Shown piece by piece: positions 40,586-48,104 of a stretch of DNA of 64,000 nt. Origin of the DNA: JANNBN01 sp031430595. Lineage in GTDB: Bacteria > Actinomycetota > Acidimicrobiia > Acidimicrobiales > JANYDT01. The notes beneath the pieces are model-generated. The model did no database searches and had not been told where the DNA came from. It saw only the letters and a program-made list of their open reading frames with translations. A program made the translations under genes and the position numbers. The DNA lies in assembly GCA_031430595.1 (NCBI GenBank), contig JANPBU010000031.1, forward strand, positions 62,001 to 126,000, in the 5' to 3' direction. Position 1 is the stretch's first letter; each line of letters begins with the position of its first letter.

Positions 40586-41070
40586 GACGTGTTCAGCAGT
40601 TGGGCCAACCGATGCAAAACGGTCGCCCGTTGACGGTTGGTTTTCTCGTATGCCTCAATACGATCGAGTTCTGCGGTTGCGAGGCCGTCCAGCAACATCA
40701 AGATCGACCGGGTAGGTAGCGTGTCGTAACCGTCAATGGGTAGATCCTCGACTGCCAGCCGGGCCACAACAGGCGCATCACTGTCAGCATTACCGACCTC
40801 TGCGTTGACGGGCTCTGCAGTTGCGACCTCCGCCTCGAAAGCTTCGGTCTCAACCACAACAACGGTGCTGCGGCGCCTGCGTTTCTGTTGATCAACGACC
40901 ATTTTTCCAATGAACCGGGCAACAACGGCCTGTTTGCGATACTTCGACGCAGCAGCCAGGGCAAACCCGATCGGTGCATAAAAGACCAAATCGACCAACG
41001 TCGGAACCGACTGCTCAGCACACAAATCTGGATCACCCTCAGGCGACTGTGAAGGTTTCGTTGCCACCAC
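40582..41070 (-). CDS. Conserved actinobacterial hypothetical protein
   Basis: A 162-residue protein. The N-terminal part includes a hydrophobic helix (VDLVFYAPIGFALAAASKYR), then a basic stretch (QQKRRRR) and an acidic variable linker. The C-terminal 45 residues carry a motif seen in actinobacterial small proteins: LPIDGYDTLPTRSILMLLDG and LDRIEAYEKTNRQRATVLHR. The motif can bind or dock to a helix partner (speculative). It is the first gene of the operon with GNAT and Nudix, and is 11 bp from the DUF4193 gene. Confidence 0.65.
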   Translation of the reverse strand: MVATKPSQSPEGDPDLCAEQSVPTLVDLVFYAPIGFALAAASKYRKQAVVARFIGKMVVDQQKRRRRSTVVVVETEAFEAEVATAEPVNAEVGNADSDAPVVARLAVEDLPIDGYDTLPTRSILMLLDGLATAELDRIEAYEKTNRQRATVLHRLAQLLNTS

Positions 41071-41080
41071 TAACTCGTTG

Positions 41081-41629
41081 TTACACGCAATCTCGACACA
41101 GAACCCTGGCTGCGTCGGCCAACTGACTTGGATGCTTTACGAGAAAACATGACTGACAGACGAACTCATCGGGGCGTTTTGGCGGAACAACACTTGATCC
41201 CTCGTTGCGATCGTCGACTTCGGCGTCGTCTTCGTCGTCAACCTCAACCTCTTCAATAACTAAACGATCTTTAAGGATGTCATCGAGGGAAGCCTCAACG
41301 TCGTCAGGATCGACCTCGTCGTCGTCTTCTTCTTCTTCATCCGCGACTCCGGGACGAATAACGACTGTTGAACCCTCATCTTCGGTAGCGGCAGCGTCGT
41401 CAGAGAGAACGGCGTCGTCGTCGAGATCGTCGTCACCAAGCCCGTCATCGTCGCCAAGCTCATCGTCATCGCTGAGTGCGTCTTCGTCGAGGTCGTCGTC
41501 GCTCAGATCGTCGTCAGCAGGATCGCCAAGGGCATCCTCGTCAGCATCGTCTTCGCCAAGCTCATCGAGCTCAGCCTCTTGCGCGGCAATCTCTTCATCT
41601 TCTGGTTGGAGGTCGTCGTCGTCGTTCAC
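41081..41629 (-). CDS. DUF4193-family protein with extended acidic tract
   Basis: A 182-residue protein. The last 35 residues, DEFVCQSCFLVKHPSQL with VLCRDC, are the DUF4193 zinc-ribbon signature (two CxxC pairs). The first 140 residues are extremely acidic (runs of Asp and Glu), much longer than in the usual family member of about 100 residues. Function unknown; zinc binding is expected from the cysteines. The DNA is a degenerate GAC/GAT/GAG repeat on the minus strand, which also makes a long Ser-rich open frame on the other strand that is not a gene. The start is GTG at 41629. Confidence 0.8.
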   Translation of the reverse strand: MNDDDDLQPEDEEIAAQEAELDELGEDDADEDALGDPADDDLSDDDLDEDALSDDDELGDDDGLGDDDLDDDAVLSDDAAATEDEGSTVVIRPGVADEEEEDDDEVDPDDVEASLDDILKDRLVIEEVEVDDEDDAEVDDRNEGSSVVPPKRPDEFVCQSCFLVKHPSQLADAARVLCRDCV

Positions 41630-42139
41630 GGGAAAATCACCACAGCCTTAATCGGTTCACATCAACCATCGCTATGGCGATGGAGCCGCGGGAGCATATC
41701 GGGGTCAATCACCTATCTGGAACACCCTCACCAAAAAACCGCTCTGAGCGATAAGGGGTATCACCGAAAATCGCCGGAATTTCGGGGCGCTCCGCCGGGG
41801 TTTCGAAGGTTTACAGCGGGAAGTTGGTGATCCGGACGCCGTTGGCACCGCTCGTTGACGAGCAACAAACGTTTTCTACTTGGCGTCCGAATCCCCGAAC
41901 TACATCTGCCTGTATTCGCTCGAGCTACACCAAAGCGGCACAAAACGAGCAACTACCCACGACCTGGACGTCAGATGCGGACATGTTCTATTGCCTGAAA
42001 CGCCAAGTGTCAACTGGGAAGTGAACTCTCTTGAGACCAACACGGTCACCTTGGGTAGTAATCGCAGGTCAGAAAGAGCCTTCGGCGATTCCGAGCGGAC
42101 ACACAAAATTATCGGGTCGACCGCCCACCAAAGGCACAA
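41630..42139. other. Intergenic stretch
   Basis: About 510 bp between the DUF4193 and sbcC genes. Apart from the possible terminator at 41733-41752 and a small palindromic element near 41850-41863, I see no recognisable gene or RNA. Frames on both strands have no family resemblance. Confidence 0.5.
41733..41752 (-). terminator. Possible weak rho-independent terminator
   Basis: On the minus strand ATCGCT and AGCGGT pair (one G-T wobble) around a CAG loop and are followed by TTTTTT. It lies about 390 bp after the sbcC stop and could end the sbcD-sbcC transcript. Confidence 0.35.
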
Positions 42140-44557
42140 TCACCCATGCGACGCCAAGACCGTTGCGGTCGAGGACCGAATTCCGGATGACCCGACCCGA
42201 CGCACCTCGATGGCGACCGGTAACTGCTCTTTCACTTCAGGCGAATGGGTGACGACCAAAATTTGTTGGAAGCGACCACCAAGCTGACCTAGGGCGTTCA
42301 GGGTTCGATCTTTTCGTTCAGCATCGAGGCTTGCAAGTGCCTCATCGAGCACCAACAAACCCACCTGCCCTCCAGCCTGAAACCGAATTTGTTCAGAAAT
42401 GGCCACCCGAAGCGCCAAGTTGGCCAAATCGACCTCGGAACCCGAAAACCTCGAAGTGGGATGGGCAACGCCCTGGTCGATAATGCGAAGTTCGTACGAG
42501 TCGGCGTCGACCTCCAGGCCGTCATAATCATGGTTCGTCAAATCATTGAAGAGCGACGAAGCCTGAATTTGAAGTTGCGGGCCGATGAGCCCAACAATGT
42601 GTTGGCGAAAATCGTGAAGCAACGCCGACGTCTTCAGCAACACATGGGCTTCGGCGAGTTGCTCAGCCAACTTGGCATGTCGTTCAGCGGCATCGCTCAA
42701 CGCAGCCCTCCGTGCTTCCGTAAGGCCTTCCTGGCGGCCAGCCGCAGTACTAGCGAGGGTGAGCGAACGCCGTGCGTCGTCGACCTGCTGAGATGACGCC
42801 AATTGCGCTGCCACCGCTCGTTCAAAGACTGCACGATCAAAGCCAAGCGTCTTCAATTCGATGAGCAACTCAGAGCGTTCAGTTTCGAGTGCTGCTTGTC
42901 GCACTGACGCATCTTCGCGGCGGCTTTGTAGCCGCTTAAGCGATGCTGCTCTCGACCGCAACCCGTCTGCTTTACCTGCCGACTCAAGGGCCACTCGAAG
43001 CCGTGTATCGACCGCAGCTCGAAGTTGCCCCGTGGCCTGCACGTCAATCGTTGCGGCAAGCGCTGGGTTTGGTGTCGGAGTGAGCGTTTCGAGCGACGAA
43101 AGAAAATCTTTATGAAGCCGATGCAACTCGTCGGGCAGTGCGAACTCGGCCGATTTGCTAAGGGCCACCAGTTGCGAAACAGCCTGATTTCGTTCGTCTA
43201 CCGTCAATTGCCGACGACCCTCACTCGCAGCCGATTCCACCAGTTGCAGACTCGCCTTTTGCGCGGCCCGTTTCAAGGTTTCGTAGCTTCGTTGGGCTGA
43301 AGTCGCTTTGGCGGCCAGTTCGGCGAGCGCCGCATTCGCACCGGTCAGCTGGTGAGCCAGGGTGGCTACTTCGTCAGCATGGTGCTGGCGCATTTGGTCG
43401 ACGCTCGCACCGAGCGCCTGACCACACGTAGGGCAGGCGTCGGCCCCGTCGAGCGCCACCGTTCGAGCTGCAGCCTTCTTTGCCACAACGCTTTGCTGTT
43501 CGATCGCTTTGATTTCACCAACTTTTGAGCTTTTCGCCGCTTCAACAACTCGAAGCGCCACGTCGGCCGCAGCTAACTCAGCCTCGGTGGGACCGAGCAC
43601 TTTTCGTGCCTCGATGACCGGAAATTTTGCCAGTCTCTCCGAATGCGTGATGACCATCGCTGCTGCCGTAGACCATTGCTGCAACGAACCAACCGTGCCC
43701 GCCGCCTGTTCGAGTTCAAGTAACTGCGCAGGGATCATCGACACTTCGGCGAGGTCAACTTCGAGTGACGCCCGGTCAAGGCCAAGCTGATCAAGTTCGC
43801 GACGAAGCGCGCTACCTCGTTCGCGAATCGAGCGGTCTCGACGCTCGTTTTCTTCCAACACCTTGACAGCCTTGGCAGTCTCACCAGCAAGCTCCACGGC
43901 GCGGTCACATACGGTTGTTTGAGCATCAACGTTGGTACGCGCAACCATGAGGGCAGCCTCGGCCTCAACAACCGCTGCCTCCGCTTCGGTGAGATTCGTG
44001 AGTAACGGTGCCGCCCGGTCGAGCTGGGCTTTCAGGTCGCGCGCCTCGGCACGAGCCCGATCTCTCGCCTTTTCAAGCGGCGTAATACCCAACAGCTGTA
44101 ACACCATTTGCCGACGTTTATCGGGTGCCTGGTCGCTGAAGGCCGCCAACTGCTTTTGCTCGGCAAACACCGACGAGCGAAACGATGCAGCATCGAGGCC
44201 CAATACCGATTGAATAAATCGTTCAACTTCGGTGGGCCCGTCAGCTGCGATTTCTTCTCCGAACCAAACCCTTGCTTTCACCGTGAAACTTTGCCCCGAA
44301 ATAGATCGTTTCACCCGGTAGAAGTGGCCCTCGTGTTCAAACTCGATCGTTGCCGAACATTCGCCGGGTTCACCAACGGTTGGAATGTGTTGCTTCTGGG
44401 TGCGGGCCTTACCAAACAACGCCCAAACAATCGACTCAAGTAGCGACGACTTACCGCTTCCGTTCGCTCCGTACACTCCAACGACGCCGCCCGGCATTTC
44501 AAGGTCAAGGTGTTGATACACCCGGTAGTTGCGAAGTTGAATCAGACCAATGCGCAT
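42140..44557 (-). CDS. sbcC: SbcC-type SMC-like ATPase of the SbcCD nuclease
   Basis: An 805-residue Rad50/SbcC homologue. Walker A is GANGSGKSS (residues 30-38). Two long coiled-coil arms flank a zinc hook CPTC near residue 375. The C-terminal lobe has the signature FSGSEVDLANLALRVAIS and Walker B LLVLDEALASLD near 737. Together with SbcD it clips hairpins and blocked DNA ends. The start overlaps the sbcD stop by one base, so the genes are cotranscribed. It is somewhat shorter than E. coli SbcC and of normal length for actinobacteria. Confidence 0.9.
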   Translation of the reverse strand: MRIGLIQLRNYRVYQHLDLEMPGGVVGVYGANGSGKSSLLESIVWALFGKARTQKQHIPTVGEPGECSATIEFEHEGHFYRVKRSISGQSFTVKARVWFGEEIAADGPTEVERFIQSVLGLDAASFRSSVFAEQKQLAAFSDQAPDKRRQMVLQLLGITPLEKARDRARAEARDLKAQLDRAAPLLTNLTEAEAAVVEAEAALMVARTNVDAQTTVCDRAVELAGETAKAVKVLEENERRDRSIRERGSALRRELDQLGLDRASLEVDLAEVSMIPAQLLELEQAAGTVGSLQQWSTAAAMVITHSERLAKFPVIEARKVLGPTEAELAAADVALRVVEAAKSSKVGEIKAIEQQSVVAKKAAARTVALDGADACPTCGQALGASVDQMRQHHADEVATLAHQLTGANAALAELAAKATSAQRSYETLKRAAQKASLQLVESAASEGRRQLTVDERNQAVSQLVALSKSAEFALPDELHRLHKDFLSSLETLTPTPNPALAATIDVQATGQLRAAVDTRLRVALESAGKADGLRSRAASLKRLQSRREDASVRQAALETERSELLIELKTLGFDRAVFERAVAAQLASSQQVDDARRSLTLASTAAGRQEGLTEARRAALSDAAERHAKLAEQLAEAHVLLKTSALLHDFRQHIVGLIGPQLQIQASSLFNDLTNHDYDGLEVDADSYELRIIDQGVAHPTSRFSGSEVDLANLALRVAISEQIRFQAGGQVGLLVLDEALASLDAERKDRTLNALGQLGGRFQQILVVTHSPEVKEQLPVAIEVRRVGSSGIRSSTATVLASHG

Positions 44558-45696
44558 CAGTCTGACCCGGTATCGATGGAAGTTTCGATCGCCTCGTTCA
44601 AATAGTTGTGACCAATTTCGATCACCCGGTCGACTTCGTCTGACGAGAGATCAACCATTTGAGCGGTCGCGTATCCACGCCATCGGTCAGTTAGCGAACT
44701 GAGTTCGGGAAGGTCTTCAACCTGAACCTTCGAACGGTCAAAGATGGCATCAAGACGCCAATTCAAGAGGTGACTTGACGCCTCACCAATCACCCGCAAA
44801 TCAAGCAACCGGAATGCTTCGGGCGTCACCCCATCTAACGACACTCGCGCTATCGACCCTTCAGGAAGCACATGAAGACGTTCGATCACCTGGGCCTGCA
44901 CCTCGGTGGCACCCAAACCCAAGCTGTATATTGGGTCTGGGGTATGCAGGGTTCGTTGCCCCGAAAGCCCCTCAAGTGTGCAGCTACCGGTGTCGGTATT
45001 CAGAACAACAATGCCTTTCGGTTTATCGTCAACGTCACCAAAACTGAACGTGTCGGTGCTACCCGCATAGTGCACGTTGGGCCTGACCTGGGTGAACACG
45101 TGATAGTGGCCAAGCAACACATGATCGGCACGCAATTCGCGATCATCAATCTCGATTTCGTTAATGTCGGCATACTTACGTTCAACCGACTGAACAAGCG
45201 GATGCGTCATCAACAAGTTGACCCGATCTACCTGACGAGCATCAGCAGCCTGTTGAAGTGCAGCAACGGCATCTTCAGAGGTTCGAGTTTGCGGCACGCA
45301 ATGGACAGCCAACCCGGGAAGCTCGACCATTTCATACGCCATTCGGTAGGCGAAATGAAACTCGGGAAACGCGTCGTCGAGCACCGCGTACGGGTTACCG
45401 GTACCCGGAAGCCTCGGGGTGTCATGGTTGCCACTAATCGCCACGAGTGCAACACCATGATCACGAATTTTCGTGAGCGCACGCATAGCGACCCGAAATG
45501 ACCGGTACGACGGACGAGGATGATCGAACACGTCACCAAGCCACAAAATACAGTCAGGTGAAACTGCCAGACAGCGATCGACCGCAGCCGCAAAACTCTG
45601 CTCAAAGTCGTATTCGCGCTGGTTAACCCCTTCCGTGGTGACGGCTGAAAGGGCCGACCGCCCAAGATGGGCATCGCCAAGCGCTGCGATTCGCAT
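44557..45696 (-). CDS. sbcD: SbcD/Mre11-type exonuclease of the SbcCD complex
   Basis: A 379-residue calcineurin-like metallophosphoesterase. Its motifs are GDAHLGRS near the N-terminus, LWLGDVFDHP, ISGNHDTPR (catalytic Asn-His), MTHPLVQS, and VLLGHYHVFTQ with the metal-binding His pair. The C-terminal part (residues 260-379) is the capping and SbcC-binding region. It pairs with the adjacent SbcC for ATP-dependent hairpin and double-strand-end cleavage. The start is ATG at 45696. Confidence 0.9.
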   Translation of the reverse strand: MRIAALGDAHLGRSALSAVTTEGVNQREYDFEQSFAAAVDRCLAVSPDCILWLGDVFDHPRPSYRSFRVAMRALTKIRDHGVALVAISGNHDTPRLPGTGNPYAVLDDAFPEFHFAYRMAYEMVELPGLAVHCVPQTRTSEDAVAALQQAADARQVDRVNLLMTHPLVQSVERKYADINEIEIDDRELRADHVLLGHYHVFTQVRPNVHYAGSTDTFSFGDVDDKPKGIVVLNTDTGSCTLEGLSGQRTLHTPDPIYSLGLGATEVQAQVIERLHVLPEGSIARVSLDGVTPEAFRLLDLRVIGEASSHLLNWRLDAIFDRSKVQVEDLPELSSLTDRWRGYATAQMVDLSSDEVDRVIEIGHNYLNEAIETSIDTGSD

Positions 45697-45753
45697 GGCT
45701 ACATCTTGCCAAGGGGGTATGACACGTTTGTAAGAAACCAGCCGAATATTGGC

Positions 45754-47370
45754 TTAGATACCGCGAGAAAGCCGTTTTTGTTCAGCTCGACGTTCGGCAT
45801 CTAGGCGTTCAAGGTCGGTATCAGAGAAATCAACGAACCTGATTGCGTCGGCCACGATGTGATGGCCGGCCTGTTCACCGATGAGTCGATGCATTTCCTG
45901 GGCGACCATACGGTACTCAGGATGACCCTGCGGTGACGAACGCAACTCAATGAGATGCATGGCCTCTCGAGCATTCATCTGCATGACGTATCGCATCCGG
46001 TACGCAAGCGACACCGCATACGGCGCTTGGTCAACGAAACGGTCGGCGAGTGCGTCGTACAGCTCAGCCGAACGTTCCATTGCGCCTTCAAACGCATCTT
46101 CGCAGCCGGCATCGACCACCGAATCGGGAAGCACGAAACCGTGTGCCGGAGACAATGGTTGCCATTCAACGGTCAACATACGGTGGCGCTGCAAATCTCG
46201 AAACGCGCCGTAATCGGTCAAAATGTCGAAACGATAATCAATCCGCTCAAACGCCCGGCCCGGCTTATGTCGACGATTTCGCCTGTCGCCAATGTACGCC
46301 CTCGCGACCACCATTTTCTCTTCGGCGCTCATCAATTCGACCCGCGCCGCTATTCGGTCTTCGGCCAAATCGGTTGACTCATAAAGCATCGCCGTTATCA
46401 GACGATCCTCACCGTTCGGATCCCAATCAACCAGCTTCACATGCGACACCGGGCTGATCTCTTCCTCAGCTTCAGACGCAAACAGTCGCGCGGCAACAGC
46501 TGCTGTATTGATGCGATTATCGTCGAGGTACTGACTCCACTGATTTCCGCGGTTCACCATATCGACACGGGTCAGGAAGGACGGAATGACCTTGCGAAGT
46601 TCGGTAAGCATCAGCCCGGCATACTCGCGGGCCTCGGGAAGCGGGTGGGCACGCATCCGAAGCAGCAACATTTCATAGGCCTGACCCGACGCGTAAATAC
46701 CAAGATTCGACAACGAAGCTGCAGGAAGAATGCCTCGAACCGCATCGAAAGCTTTTGCCCGAATCGCTTGACGCCACACCATGTCAGAATCAGCTGCGGC
46801 CTTCGGAAACTGCCCCTTGAAGTGGTCAACCATGCGAGGCACCAGGTCGCTATAGGAATCAAAGAGACGGTCCATGTCGCCCACGTATCGGGTTCCGAGC
46901 GACGACATCAACACATCGGGGTCTCGGTAATACCGGTAGCGGCCGTCGGTACGCGAGTCGTAGGCGATGTAGCGGGTCGACTGCTCGAGGTAGCTCATGA
47001 GCCGCCCCCGCTCCAGAATCTTCGTCAAAATGTTGGAAGCCTGCTCGCATGCCAGGTGCACGCCGCCAAGTTGCGCCACAGAATCGTCGCCGTATTCGAG
47101 AAACACCTTCTCATACAGGGTCTCGGCCCGCTTTACACCGGTCGTCGCGTCAACAGACTGGTCGCCAGAGATGTCGAGTTCGTCGACAAATTCGTCGAGA
47201 AACAACCGACGTAACGACTTCGACGAACGGCTGTAACGGGCAAATAATGCGCCTTTGACAACCTCAGGAAGGTTGACCAGGGCGAACACCGGAAGATCGA
47301 TGTTGGTGAAGTACCGACGAAGAACATCGGTCTCTGTTTCTGTGAAGGTTTCAACGCTGTAGTAGCCCAC
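45754..47370 (-). CDS. Tandem-domain ThyX-like (FAD-dependent thymidylate synthase family) protein
   Basis: A 538-residue protein of two ThyX-like halves. The first half has RGRLMSYLEQSTRY (residues 120-133), matching the ThyX signature RHRxxSxNExSxRY except His to Gly and Asn to Leu. The second half has RHRMLTVEWQPLS near residue 392, which keeps RHR but changes the rest. FAD and dUMP sites could therefore be formed from both halves, or the protein may have lost synthase activity. ThyX normally has 220-250 residues. Start GTG 47370; a short CCCTA/TAGGG hairpin lies upstream. Confidence 0.75.
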   Translation of the reverse strand: MGYYSVETFTETETDVLRRYFTNIDLPVFALVNLPEVVKGALFARYSRSSKSLRRLFLDEFVDELDISGDQSVDATTGVKRAETLYEKVFLEYGDDSVAQLGGVHLACEQASNILTKILERGRLMSYLEQSTRYIAYDSRTDGRYRYYRDPDVLMSSLGTRYVGDMDRLFDSYSDLVPRMVDHFKGQFPKAAADSDMVWRQAIRAKAFDAVRGILPAASLSNLGIYASGQAYEMLLLRMRAHPLPEAREYAGLMLTELRKVIPSFLTRVDMVNRGNQWSQYLDDNRINTAAVAARLFASEAEEEISPVSHVKLVDWDPNGEDRLITAMLYESTDLAEDRIAARVELMSAEEKMVVARAYIGDRRNRRHKPGRAFERIDYRFDILTDYGAFRDLQRHRMLTVEWQPLSPAHGFVLPDSVVDAGCEDAFEGAMERSAELYDALADRFVDQAPYAVSLAYRMRYVMQMNAREAMHLIELRSSPQGHPEYRMVAQEMHRLIGEQAGHHIVADAIRFVDFSDTDLERLDAERRAEQKRLSRGI

Positions 47371-47498
47371 GATGCCCTAACGATAGGGAATGAATCGACG
47401 CAATGAGGGAATACCAGATCCGCGACCTGCGAACGGCTGCGTGCTACGAACGCGCGTTGGGGCTGTGAAAGGGTCTCGCCTTGGGTCTGTAGAGGGCA

Positions 47499-48104
47499 TC
47501 AGACGACCACCGTGATGGCGTCTGGAATGACCCGAAAGTCGATATGTCGAGCCCTGCCACACACGATGTCGTCGGCGACGACCTTGAGCTGATGCGAAAA
47601 ATCAATGGTGGCGGTTGGCGAACGTTGCAAGATCAGGCGTGGATGCGGAACATGGGTTCCGGTTTTTGCCCGCGGCGCAATACGAGTGATATCAGCGAGT
47701 TTCAGCTCGGCTCGGTATACGTCGATCACGCCATCACCCGGATGCGACCGGGGCCCCAACTGAAACTTCCGCCAGAAATCAGCATTCATGGCCGCAACAC
47801 CGTATGTCCACATCCGATTATGTGCAATGAGGTGTGCCACGAATCGAATGGTCCGTTTGTCGTCCAGGGTCGCCTCAATCACGTCAATCGGCAATCGCAT
47901 GGCATCATCTGTGTACAGGCGATCGGCCACACTCGCACCGCCTACCGCACGAAACAGGTCTCCCCCGGTAAGGCCAACAATCAGAGATCCGTCGAGTGGG
48001 TCATTCGCGACGACTTCAGATAAGCCACGATTTGTTGCGACCACGGTTGCCCCGATCGGCAGAAGCCCGGGGGCACCCCACGTCGAACCCTTGGCAATAC
48101 TCAC
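47499..48104 (-). CDS. Protein related to the C-terminal domain of diacylglycerol/lipid kinases
   Basis: A 201-residue beta-rich protein. The part ELKLADITRIAPRAKTGTHVPHPRLI followed by VVADDIVCGRARHIDFRVIPDAITVVV (given here in pieces of the full region) resembles the C-terminal domain of YegS/DgkB-like kinases. The ATP-binding GGDGT motif of a true kinase is missing, so a catalytic activity is not supported. It starts within the last bases of the helY gene (4-bp overlap), which makes it the last gene of the tat-helY operon. Confidence 0.5.
   Translation of the reverse strand: MSIAKGSTWGAPGLLPIGATVVATNRGLSEVVANDPLDGSLIVGLTGGDLFRAVGGASVADRLYTDDAMRLPIDVIEATLDDKRTIRFVAHLIAHNRMWTYGVAAMNADFWRKFQLGPRSHPGDGVIDVYRAELKLADITRIAPRAKTGTHVPHPRLILQRSPTATIDFSHQLKVVADDIVCGRARHIDFRVIPDAITVVV

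Noticed and set aside
41205..41651. Long Ser-rich open frame on the plus strand
   Set aside because: It is the complement of the Asp/Glu-rich DUF4193 gene; Ser codons arise from the repeated GAC/GAT/GAG codons on the other strand.
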